A DNA stretch of 6,356 bases from an uncultured Rubrivivax sp. (GCA_937975735.1 CALJUI010000297.1:1-6356), one strand, 5' to 3'. Counted from the first letter of the stretch, positions 1 through 5,665 are shown. The notes: generated from the letters alone by a model not told the origin. A program made the numbers and translations.

Positions 1-1082
1 CCGCGCCCGCTGCCCTGCGCCTCCTCGGCCGGCGTCGCCGGATCGACCCCCGTGACCTCGACGCCCTCGCGCACCAGCTGGCGCCGCACCGTGCGGCCGA
101 AACGCCCGTAGCCGCAGATCAGCCAACGCCCGCGCGGGATCAGGATCGGCGTGCCCATCGCATTGCTGGTCTGGGTGGTCAGCGCCTCGTAGATCACGTG
201 CAGGCTGGGCGCTCGCATCGCCACCGCCAGCCGCTCGGCGAAGGTGTCGAGCGGGTTGATGATGTGGTCGGCGCCGGCCTTGGCCATCGCCGCCTGCTCG
301 ACGTGCTCGTGGGCGACGCACAGGACCTCGCGCGACGGGTTCAGCAGCTTGGCGGTCAGCACGATCGCCAGGTTGACGCGGTCGTCGCCGGTCAGCGCCA
401 GCGTGGCCATGCAGTGCGGATGCGACACGCCGGCCCGGATCAGTGCCGCCGGGTCGATCGCGTCGGCGCGCAGCGCCGGCACGGACAGGCGCAGCTCGTC
501 GACCTCGACCGCGTCCACGCGCTCGGCGCGCACGTCGACGACGACGACGCGGATGCCATCCTCGGCGAGCTCTCGCGCGACCAGGGTGCCGGCGTCGTCG
601 TAGCCGCACAGCAGCACGAAGGGCTCCTGCATGCGCCGCACCGCGTTGCCGACGCGGTTCTCGTGCACGATGCGCTTGAACAGCGGATCCTGCAGCGTCG
701 ACAGCAGGCTGCCGATCGCGTACAGCCAGGCGACGACGGTGGCGTAGATCGACAGCAATGCCCACAGCCGCTGGCCGTCGTTGAAGGCGTAGGGGATCTC
801 GCCCAGGCCGATCGTCGTGCCGAGGAAGCTGACGAAGTAGAAGGCGTGGAAGAAGCCCATATGCCAGGGCCGGCCCTGGTCGTCCACGCCGGGCACCACG
901 GTGAAACCGATCACCGCGATCGCGTACACGACGATCAGCAGCGTGAGCGGGCCGCGAAGCCGGCGCAGCAGCAGGAACACGCCCGGCTGGGTGCGTCGCG
1001 ACTGCCGGTAGGCGCGCCGCCCGACCTCGCTCGCGATCGGCTCGTCGCGCGATGCGGGGTCGGCGGCCGGGGGCGAGGTCAT
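1..1082 (-). CDS. RCK-domain potassium channel family protein, C-terminus cut by window edge
   Basis: This gene encodes an inner-membrane ion channel of the two-TM potassium channel type with cytoplasmic RCK/TrkA-N regulatory domains. 360 codons are visible; the C-terminus lies beyond position 1. A charged N-terminal tail (1-40) precedes TM1 (about 45-64), a pore helix (77-89), a filter-like stretch TTIGLGE (89-95) and TM2 (about 107-127). A first Rossmann-like RCK domain starts near residue 154 (VLLCGY). A second starts near 319 with a textbook nucleotide-binding loop, GYGRFG (324-329). The first domain has GYDDAG (160-165) instead of GxGxxG, so it probably does not bind nucleotide in the usual way. 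The filter reads GLGE where classical channels have GYGD, so ion selectivity is inferred from the family. The ATG at 1082 overlaps the stop of the upstream small membrane gene (ATGA, 1079-1082). There is no clear Shine-Dalgarno, which fits translational coupling. Family assignment is firm; substrate is not. Confidence 0.88.
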   Translation of the reverse strand, partial: MTSPPAADPASRDEPIASEVGRRAYRQSRRTQPGVFLLLRRLRGPLTLLIVVYAIAVIGFTVVPGVDDQGRPWHMGFFHAFYFVSFLGTTIGLGEIPYAFNDGQRLWALLSIYATVVAWLYAIGSLLSTLQDPLFKRIVHENRVGNAVRRMQEPFVLLCGYDDAGTLVARELAEDGIRVVVVDVRAERVDAVEVDELRLSVPALRADAIDPAALIRAGVSHPHCMATLALTGDDRVNLAIVLTAKLLNPSREVLCVAHEHVEQAAMAKAGADHIINPLDTFAERLAVAMRAPSLHVIYEALTTQTSNAMGTPILIPRGRWLICGYGRFGRTVRRQLVREGVEVTGVDPATPAEEAQGSGR

Positions 1083-1459
1083 CGCCGCAGGCTGGCGGTC
1101 TCGATGATCAACAGCAGCACCGACACCAGGTTGGCGACCAGCGCGCCGATGGCCAGCGAGACGATCGTCACGGACTCGTGGTCGGTGACCGGCGAGCCGC
1201 CGCGCGAGACCACCGCCCAGACGACCGCCGCACCGATCAGCTGGACGTCGGCGACCAGGCTGGTGGCCAGCAAGGTCGAGCCGAGCTGGGAGCGGTCGCC
1301 GAACTTCATCACCGTCGCCAGCAGGCTGACGATCAGCGCCAGCGCCAGTTCGTAGACGTTGTGGTGGGCGATGACGGTGATGTCGCCGACGACGAAGCCG
1401 ACGTTGAGCGTCAACGCCAGCACGATCACGAAGGCGAACAGGATCTTGTCGAAGCTCAT
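1079..1459 (-). CDS. Small four-TM membrane protein, DUF6394-like
   Basis: This encodes a 126-residue, very hydrophobic inner-membrane protein. Four membrane segments are visible, near residues 5-25, 34-52, 60-84 and 97-119, with short loops and no signal peptide. The segment KFGDRSQLG (52-60) and the motif around AHHNVYE (31-37) are the most distinctive polar parts. From memory it resembles the DUF6394 family, whose function is unknown; I could not check this by search. It ends in a 4-bp overlap with the start of the potassium channel gene, and lies 48 bp downstream of gshA on the same strand, so the three may be co-transcribed. The overlap suggests the protein is made together with the channel and could be an accessory subunit (inference). 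The start at 1459 has no good Shine-Dalgarno, but the N-terminus MSFDKILF looks natural for a first TM segment. Coding nature is well supported; family name moderately so. Confidence 0.82.
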   Translation of the reverse strand: MSFDKILFAFVIVLALTLNVGFVVGDITVIAHHNVYELALALIVSLLATVMKFGDRSQLGSTLLATSLVADVQLIGAAVVWAVVSRGGSPVTDHESVTIVSLAIGALVANLVSVLLLIIETASLRR

Positions 1460-1507
1460 GGCGGGCCCGCGCGAGGTCTCGGAACCCGGAAGGCTACCCG
1501 ATGCCGG

Positions 1508-2782
1508 TCAGTCGTAGCTCTCGGCGTCGGGGTCGGTCGCCTCGAGCTCGTAGGCGGCAGCGACCATCGCCAGCCGGCCGATCACGCCGTACATGTAGAA
1601 GCGGTTCGGCGCGCTGATGCCGGGGCGCTCGCCGCGCCTGGGCAGCAGGTGGCTCTCGTCGAAGGCCAGCGGCACGTAGCCGGCACCCGGCGCGTTCAGG
1701 TTCTCGTCGACGCCGCGCTCGGCGTGCACGCGGTAGAAGCCGCCGACGACGTAGCGGTCGATCATGTAGACCACCGGCTCGGCAACCGCTGCGTTGACGC
1801 GCTCGTGCGTCATCACGCCTTCTTGGATGATGACGTCGGCGCCGGCCATCTCGGGGCAGGGCCGCTCGGCGAGCGCGGACAGGTCCTTCACGTCGCGCAC
1901 GGTCATGATGCCGCGCCCGGAGGTGCCGTTGTCGGCCTTGACCACCACGAAGGGCTTCTCGGCGATGCCGTATTCCTTGTACTTGCGGCGGATCTTCGCG
2001 AGCAGCGTCTCGGCGTTCGTCTGCACGCAGGCGAGCCCGTCGGGGCGGCTCAGGTCGACCTGCCCGCACTGCCCGTACATCGGGTTGATCAGCCAGGGGT
2101 CCATGCCGAGCAGCTTGGCGAACTTCTTCGCCACCTCCTCGTAGCTGCGGAAGTGCTTGGACTTGCGTCGTGTCGTCCAGCCGGCGTGCAGCGGCGGCAG
2201 CAGGTACTGCTCGTGCAGGTTCTGCAGCACCGCCGGGATCCCGCCCGAGAGGTCGTCGTTGAGCAGGATCGTGCAGGGGTCGAAGTCCTTCAGCCCGAGG
2301 CGGCCGCGCGTGCGCAGCAGCGGCTCGAGCACGAGCTCGCTGCCGTCGGGCAGCGCCACGGCCGTCGGCGCGGTCACCGACGGGTCGAGCGCCCCCAAGC
2401 GCACGTTCAGGCCGGCCTGCGTGAAGATCTGGACCAGCCGCTGCACGTTCATCAGGTAGAACGTGTCGCCGGTCTGGGGCTCGGGCAGCAGCAGGAGGTT
2501 CTTCGCCTCGGGGCAGATCTTCTCGATCGCCGCCATCGCCGCCTGCACCGCCAGCGGAAGCATCGCCGGCGTCAGGTTGTTGAAGCCGCCCGGGAACAGG
2601 TTGGTGTCCACCGGCGCCAGCTTGAAGCCCGCGTTGCGCAGGTCCACCGAGCAGTAGAACGGCGGCGTGTGCTCCATCCACTCGAGCCGGAACCAGCGCT
2701 CGATCGCCGGCATCGATTCGAGCACCCGCTGCTCGAGCTCGTTGATCGGCCCGGTCAGGGCGGTGATGAGGTGGGGAACCAT
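1508..2782 (-). CDS. gshA: Glutamate-cysteine ligase (A. ferrooxidans/betaproteobacterial type)
   Basis: This enzyme joins L-glutamate and L-cysteine with ATP to form gamma-glutamylcysteine, the first and committed step of glutathione synthesis, in the cytoplasm. The 424-residue product matches the GshA family described from Acidithiobacillus ferrooxidans and common in betaproteobacteria, which is distinct from the E. coli-type GshA. Recognisable stretches are MVPHLITALTGPINELE at the N-terminus, PVDTNLFPGGFNNL (57-70), WLINPMYGQCGQVDLSRPDG (230-249) and FVVVKADNGTSGRGI (278-292). The last, with its lysine followed by a Gly/Ser-rich loop, looks like the ATP-holding part of an ATP-grasp-like fold. 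RFYMYGVIGRLA lies near the C-terminus (394-405). The start at 2782 is preceded by GGAAG (2786-2790), 3 nt upstream, which is slightly close. Two small genes follow on the same strand. The usual partner gshB is not in this window. Length and termini look complete. Confidence 0.93.
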   Translation of the reverse strand: MVPHLITALTGPINELEQRVLESMPAIERWFRLEWMEHTPPFYCSVDLRNAGFKLAPVDTNLFPGGFNNLTPAMLPLAVQAAMAAIEKICPEAKNLLLLPEPQTGDTFYLMNVQRLVQIFTQAGLNVRLGALDPSVTAPTAVALPDGSELVLEPLLRTRGRLGLKDFDPCTILLNDDLSGGIPAVLQNLHEQYLLPPLHAGWTTRRKSKHFRSYEEVAKKFAKLLGMDPWLINPMYGQCGQVDLSRPDGLACVQTNAETLLAKIRRKYKEYGIAEKPFVVVKADNGTSGRGIMTVRDVKDLSALAERPCPEMAGADVIIQEGVMTHERVNAAVAEPVVYMIDRYVVGGFYRVHAERGVDENLNAPGAGYVPLAFDESHLLPRRGERPGISAPNRFYMYGVIGRLAMVAAAYELEATDPDAESYD

Positions 2783-2804
2783 GAACTTCCGATCTTAGGC
2801 GCTG

Positions 2805-2831
2805 CAAATGACGAAGCGGCCTTTCGGCCGC
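2805..2831 (-). terminator. GAAA-loop stem-loop, possible terminator of the amtB transcript
   Basis: On the minus strand a perfect 6-bp G+C stem (GCGGCC/GGCCGC, 2816-2831) closes a GAAA tetraloop. It is followed by TTCGTCATTTG, a weak T-containing tail. The GNRA-type loop appears only in minus-strand RNA, the direction of amtB and gshA, which supports a role in that transcript. It lies about 97 nt beyond the amtB stop and 33 nt before the gshA start. The T tract is poor, so it could be an attenuating or RNA-stabilising hairpin instead of a true intrinsic terminator. Confidence 0.45.
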
Positions 2832-2845
2832 CACGTCCCTATCAA

Positions 2846-2927
2846 GCGGCAACCGCGGATCCGGCGTCGCCGGTCCGCAGGTTGCGCCCCCTCGAGGGGG
2901 AAGCGGCGGAGCCGCTTCGGGGGTGGG
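2846..2927. repeat. Compound palindrome (REP-like) directly after the amtB stop
   Basis: Three inverted repeats are packed into about 80 bp. The first is an imperfect 17-nt pair, 2849-2865 and 2869-2885, with a 3-nt loop; the arms differ only by two single-base offsets. The second is CCCCCTCGAGGGGG (2887-2900), fully self-complementary. The third is GAAGCGGC-GGA-GCCGCTTC (2900-2918), an 8-bp stem. The run GGGGG at 2919-2923 can also pair with CCCCC at 2887-2891, enclosing the third hairpin in a longer stem. The block touches the amtB stop codon. Such compact GC palindromes between genes resemble repetitive extragenic palindromes, and from memory the CCCCTCGAGGGGG plus AAGCGGCGGAGCCGCTT combination recurs in Burkholderiales genomes. 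It may end the amtB transcript or protect its 3' end. Only one copy is visible here, so 'repeat' is inference. Confidence 0.55.
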
Positions 2928-4328
2928 TCAATGATGGTACGCCGTCTCGCCGTGCGAGCGGATGTCCAGGCCTTCGCGCTCGGACTCCTCGGTCACGCGC
3001 AGGCCGATCACCATGTCGACGATCTTGTAGGCGATGAAGGCGACCACGCCCGACCAGACGATCGTGATCAGCACGCCCTCGGCCTGGATCAGGAACTGGC
3101 TGCCGATCGAGAAGTCGGCCGCGCCGGTGCCGCCGAGCGAGGGCGCGGTGAAGATGCCGGTGCCCAGCGCGCCCAGGATGCCGCCGACGCCGTGCACGCC
3201 GAACACGTCCAGCGAGTCGTCGGCGCCGAGCATGCGCTTCAGGCCGTTGACGCCCCACAGGCAGACCAGGCCGGACAGCAGGCCGAGGATGATCGCGCCC
3301 ATCGGACCGACCGAGCCGCAGGCCGGCGTGATCGCGACCAGGCCGGCGACCGCGCCCGAGGCGGCGCCGAGCATCGAGGCCTTGCCCTTGGCGAGCGCTT
3401 CACCGGCGCTCCACGACAGCACCGCCGCGGCGGTCGCGAGCAGGGTGTTGATGAAGGCCAGCGCCGCGGTCGAGTTGGCTTCCAGCGCCGAGCCGGCGTT
3501 GAAGCCGAACCAGCCGACCCACAGCATCGACGCCCCGACCATCGTCAGCGTCAGGCTGTGAGGGGCCATCGACTCCTTGCCGTAGCCGATGCGCTTGCCG
3601 AGCATGTAGGCGCCCACCAGGCCGGCCACACCCGCGTTGATGTGCACCACCGTGCCGCCGGCGAAGTCGAGCGCGCCCTGCTTGAACAGGTAGCCCTCGC
3701 CGTACCAGACCATGTGGGCGATCGGCAGATAGGCGAAGGTGAACCACAGCACCGAGAACATCAGCACCGCGCCGAACTTGATGCGCTCGGCGAAGGAACC
3801 CACGATCAGCGCGCAGGTGATGCCGGCGAAGGTCGCCTGGAAGGCCGCGAACACGAACTCGGGCAGCTTGAAGCCCGCGCTGAAGGTGTCGGCCAGCGAG
3901 TCGACCGTGACGCCGGACAGGAAGACCTTGTCGAAGGTCCCGATCCACAGGCCACCGCCGCCGAAGGCCAGGCTGTAGCCGTAGATCGCCCACAGCACGA
4001 CGATCAGCGAGAACACGGTCATCACCTGCATCAGCACCGACAGCATGTTCTTGCTGCGCACCAGGCCGCCGTAGAACAGGGCCAGGCCGGGCACCGTCAT
4101 CGCGATGACGAGCAGCGTGGCGACCATCATCCAGGCGACGTCGCCCTTGTTGGCGACCGGCGCCGGCGCGGCCTCGGCCGGGGCGGTCGCGGCGGCATCG
4201 GGCGCCGCCGCCATCTCGGCGGCGGAGGCGGCCACCGCCGCGGAGGCTGCGCCGTCCTGCGCCCACAGGGCGGACGAGAAGCCCAGGGCGGCAACGCCCA
4301 GGGCCAGTGAAAGGATCAGTTTCTTCAT
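2928..4328 (-). CDS. amtB: Ammonium transporter Amt/AmtB
   Basis: AmtB forms a trimeric inner-membrane channel that takes up ammonium. The 466-residue product begins with a signal peptide (1-23, cleavage probably LWA|QD), followed by an Ala/Pro-rich periplasmic linker (about 25-60) and then the Amt core of 11 expected TM helices. The two pore histidines are visible: H229 in GGTVVHINAGVAGL, the Amt signature, and H379 in DVFGVHGVGG. The cytoplasmic tail GLRVTEESEREGLDIRSHGE (442-461) closely follows the conserved tail through which GlnK docks. The start at 4328 is chosen because it gives a clean signal peptide and a weak GAG 9 nt upstream; the same frame stays open farther 5' through glnK but that extension is not coding. 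The gene lies 20 bp after glnK, in the same operon. Regulation is expected from the NtrC/sigma-54 region upstream of the operon. An intact, typical family member apart from the long linker. Confidence 0.97.
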   Translation of the reverse strand: MKKLILSLALGVAALGFSSALWAQDGAASAAVAASAAEMAAAPDAAATAPAEAAPAPVANKGDVAWMMVATLLVIAMTVPGLALFYGGLVRSKNMLSVLMQVMTVFSLIVVLWAIYGYSLAFGGGGLWIGTFDKVFLSGVTVDSLADTFSAGFKLPEFVFAAFQATFAGITCALIVGSFAERIKFGAVLMFSVLWFTFAYLPIAHMVWYGEGYLFKQGALDFAGGTVVHINAGVAGLVGAYMLGKRIGYGKESMAPHSLTLTMVGASMLWVGWFGFNAGSALEANSTAALAFINTLLATAAAVLSWSAGEALAKGKASMLGAASGAVAGLVAITPACGSVGPMGAIILGLLSGLVCLWGVNGLKRMLGADDSLDVFGVHGVGGILGALGTGIFTAPSLGGTGAADFSIGSQFLIQAEGVLITIVWSGVVAFIAYKIVDMVIGLRVTEESEREGLDIRSHGETAYHH

Positions 4329-4348
4329 GGTTGTGGTCTCGTTGTGCG

Positions 4349-4687
4349 TCAGAGGGCGTCCTTGCCCGTCTCGCCGGTGCGGATGCGCACCACCTGCTCC
4401 AGCGCGCTCACGAAGATCTTGCCGTCGCCGATCTTGCCGGTCTTGGCCGAGGTCTCGATCGCTTCGATCACGCGGTCGAGGACGTCGTCCTCGACCGCCG
4501 CGTCGATGCGCACCTTGGGCAGGAAGTCGACGACGTACTCGGCGCCGCGGTAGAGCTCGGTGTGGCCCTTCTGGCGGCCGAAGCCCTTGACTTCGGTCAC
4601 CGTGATGCCCTGCACGCCGATCGCGCTGAGGGCCTCGCGGACTTCGTCGAGCTTGAACGGCTTGACGATTGCGGTCACCATCTTCAT
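4349..4687 (-). CDS. glnK: PII nitrogen regulatory protein GlnK
   Basis: This is a 112-residue cytoplasmic trimeric signal protein, the normal PII length. PII proteins bind ATP/ADP and 2-oxoglutarate and report nitrogen and energy status. GlnK encoded next to amtB blocks the ammonium channel when nitrogen is ample. The start MKMVTAIVKPFKLDEVREAL is typical. The T-loop (about 37-55) carries Y51 in RGAEYVVDF, the uridylylation site used by GlnD, and Q39, which contacts 2-oxoglutarate in the family. The ATP-binding B-loop is visible as KTGKIGDGKIFV (82-93), with the C-terminal VVRIRTGE (97-104). A strong Shine-Dalgarno GGAG (4694-4697) sits 6 nt before the ATG. The gene lies between the porin gene and amtB with 20-bp gaps on both sides. 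GlnB versus GlnK cannot be decided from sequence alone; the amtB linkage favours GlnK. Confidence 0.96.
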   Translation of the reverse strand: MKMVTAIVKPFKLDEVREALSAIGVQGITVTEVKGFGRQKGHTELYRGAEYVVDFLPKVRIDAAVEDDVLDRVIEAIETSAKTGKIGDGKIFVSALEQVVRIRTGETGKDAL

Positions 4688-4707
4688 GGTCTTCTCCGTG
4701 GGTGGTT

Positions 4708-5427
4708 TCAGAAGCTGTACTTGGCGCCCAGCACGACGCCGGCCTTGCCCAGCACCTTGCCGTTGACCGGCGACGAGTAGAAGCTCTTGTCGGCGTCGGT
4801 GCCAACGACGGCCAGGCTCAGCGTGACGCCCTGGAAGTCCTTCGACGCGGTCAGGGAGTAGTCGGTGTAGGTGGCCATGTCGCCGACCGGGCCCTTGATC
4901 TTCTGGTAGCCGATGTGCGGCACGATCGTGATGCCGTGGCCGACGTCGAAGCTGGCCTTGCCTTCGAGGTAGAAGCTGTTCTTGCTGTCCGGGTTGCCGA
5001 AGGTGTTGGTCACCGCGTGCGAGTACTTGACGCCGAACGCCCCATACGACACCGCGCCGTAGAGCTCGGTCGTGTTCGCGCTCGGGTTGAGCTTGTTGCT
5101 CGGGTACTGGTAGGTCAGTACGCCGACGTCGTAGCCGACGCCCGATGTGATCTCGCCGGTGACACCGCCGTAGACGTCGATCTCGACACCGGCGTCGCCG
5201 CCGAGGTCCTTGATCCACTTGATGTTCGAGGCCCAGGCGCCGAGGTAGAAGGCCCCGGCGCTGAAGTCGACGCCGCCTTGCACGGCCGGCTTGACGCGCG
5301 TCTGCGAGATGCCGCGGAAGCGGTAGTCGGTGAAGGCGCCGATGTTGAAGGCCAGGTCGGCATGGGCGACACCGGGCAGCACGGGCAACGCCAGGACGAC
5401 GGCGATGGCGAGCAGGGAACGTTTCAT
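4708..5427 (-). CDS. TorF family putative porin (Gcw_chp-type outer-membrane beta-barrel)
   Basis: A 239-residue predicted outer-membrane protein. A clean signal peptide covers residues 1-23, with cleavage at AHA|DL. The family signature FTDYRFRGISQT (32-43) follows. The rest alternates polar and hydrophobic residues in short amphipathic strands (for example VEIDVYGGVTGEI at 81-93), with many glycines and aromatics. It ends in a C-terminal phenylalanine (KYSF), the usual Bam recognition signal. The family (TIGR02001/TorF) is thought to form small porins; the substrate is not established. As first gene of an operon with glnK and amtB, it may pass ammonium or small nitrogen compounds through the outer membrane (inference). 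The start at 5427 is set by the signal peptide and a GGAG (5435-5438) 7 nt upstream; an in-frame extension to 5682 crosses the promoter region and is not used. A sigma-54 promoter lies about 65 bp upstream. Confidence 0.9.
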   Translation of the reverse strand: MKRSLLAIAVVLALPVLPGVAHADLAFNIGAFTDYRFRGISQTRVKPAVQGGVDFSAGAFYLGAWASNIKWIKDLGGDAGVEIDVYGGVTGEITSGVGYDVGVLTYQYPSNKLNPSANTTELYGAVSYGAFGVKYSHAVTNTFGNPDSKNSFYLEGKASFDVGHGITIVPHIGYQKIKGPVGDMATYTDYSLTASKDFQGVTLSLAVVGTDADKSFYSSPVNGKVLGKAGVVLGAKYSF

Positions 5428-5492
5428 GAAAGAACTCCGAATGGGCTGAGGACGGTTGATTGGAGAAGCACGTTGCGATTCGCCTTCGTCTC

Positions 5493-5509
5493 TGCACGTA
5501 GCGTGCCAA
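5493..5509 (-). promoter_or_regulatory. Sigma-54 (RpoN) -24/-12 promoter of the porin-glnK-amtB operon
   Basis: Read on the minus strand the site is TTGGCACGCTACGTGCA. It matches the TGGCACG-N4-TTGCA consensus with one mismatch (GTGC for TTGC) and has the invariant GG (5507-5506) and GC (5495-5494) separated by exactly 10 bp. Transcription should start near 5483, leaving an untranslated leader of about 55 nt before the porin start. Sigma-54 promoters need an enhancer-bound activator; two NtrC-like sites lie upstream at suitable distance. Confidence 0.85.
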
Positions 5510-5525
5510 GGCCGCGATCTCGCGC

Positions 5526-5537
5526 CGACGCGCGTCG
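5526..5537. other. 12-bp perfect palindrome between promoter and enhancer sites
   Basis: CGACGCGCGTCG is fully self-complementary and sits between the sigma-54 element and the two NtrC-like sites, about 48 bp upstream of the predicted start. It could be an operator for another regulator, but CG-rich palindromes of this length also arise by chance in such DNA. No regulator is recognised. Confidence 0.2.
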
Positions 5538-5572
5538 TGAGCCCGCATCCGGTGCAGTGCGGTGCGTGCCGA

Positions 5573-5589
5573 CGCACTGTCTCGGTGCC
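5573..5589. promoter_or_regulatory. NtrC-like enhancer site, promoter-proximal
   Basis: CGCACTGTCTCGGTGCC fits the NtrC dyad GCAC-N7-GTGC, as in the E. coli glnA enhancer sites. The inner half-site bases (GCACT and GGTGC) also match. The centre (5581) is about 98 bp upstream of the predicted sigma-54 start, a typical enhancer distance, and 28 bp from the centre of the second site. Confidence 0.7.
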
Positions 5590-5600
5590 GTCATGCGAGG

Positions 5601-5617
5601 CGCACCGACTTGGTGCG
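5601..5617. promoter_or_regulatory. NtrC-like enhancer site, promoter-distal, near consensus
   Basis: CGCACCGACTTGGTGCG is a symmetric dyad (CGCACC, 5-bp spacer, GGTGCG) and the better of the two matches to the NtrC consensus TGCACC-N5-GGTGCA. Its centre (5609) is about 126 bp upstream of the operon's predicted start. It ends one base before the -35 hexamer of the divergent comM promoter, so bound NtrC could touch both transcription units. Confidence 0.78.
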
Positions 5618-5618
5618 T

Positions 5619-5647
5619 TTGTCCACGCCTGCCGCGCTGGGCACAAT
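5619..5647 (+). promoter_or_regulatory. Sigma-70-type promoter candidate for comM
   Basis: TTGTCC (5619-5624, four of six consensus bases) and CACAAT (5642-5647, four of six) are separated by exactly 17 bp. Transcription would begin near 5654, giving a leader of about 22 nt that still includes the comM ribosome-binding site. The hexamers are moderate, but spacing and position are good. Confidence 0.5.
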
Positions 5648-5658
5648 GCGCTGGCACC

Positions 5659-5665
5659 GGGGAGG
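5659..5665 (+). promoter_or_regulatory. comM ribosome-binding site
   Basis: GGGGAGG is a strong Shine-Dalgarno sequence, 10 nt before the ATG at 5676. The spacing is somewhat long. No other in-frame start lies at a better distance while keeping the family's N-terminus, so it supports the chosen start. Confidence 0.7.

Noticed and set aside
198..1355. 385-codon open frame on the plus strand
   Set aside because: It covers the reverse complement of the clear channel gene and the DUF6394-like gene, and has shadow-type composition.
2792..2845. Sigma-70 promoter for gshA using TTGATA (2840-2845) or TAAGAT (2792-2797)
   Set aside because: TTGATA has no acceptable -10 at 16-18 bp. TAAGAT has no -35 partner, and would start transcription within the ribosome-binding site.
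1052..3037. 661-codon open frame on the plus strand
   Set aside because: It runs antisense to the channel, DUF6394-like gene, gshA and part of amtB. Its product is rich in Arg, His, Gln, Asp and Val in the pattern of a high-GC antisense frame, with no family resemblance.
2808..4310. 500-codon open frame on the plus strand
   Set aside because: It is antisense to amtB and low-complexity (His/Arg/Gln/Asp/Gly), the expected shadow of a GC-rich gene.
4349..5548. Minus-strand frame that would fuse an Arg-rich region to GlnK
   Set aside because: Only the last 112 codons are GlnK, with a strong ribosome-binding site at its own ATG. The upstream part is the porin gene read in the wrong frame.
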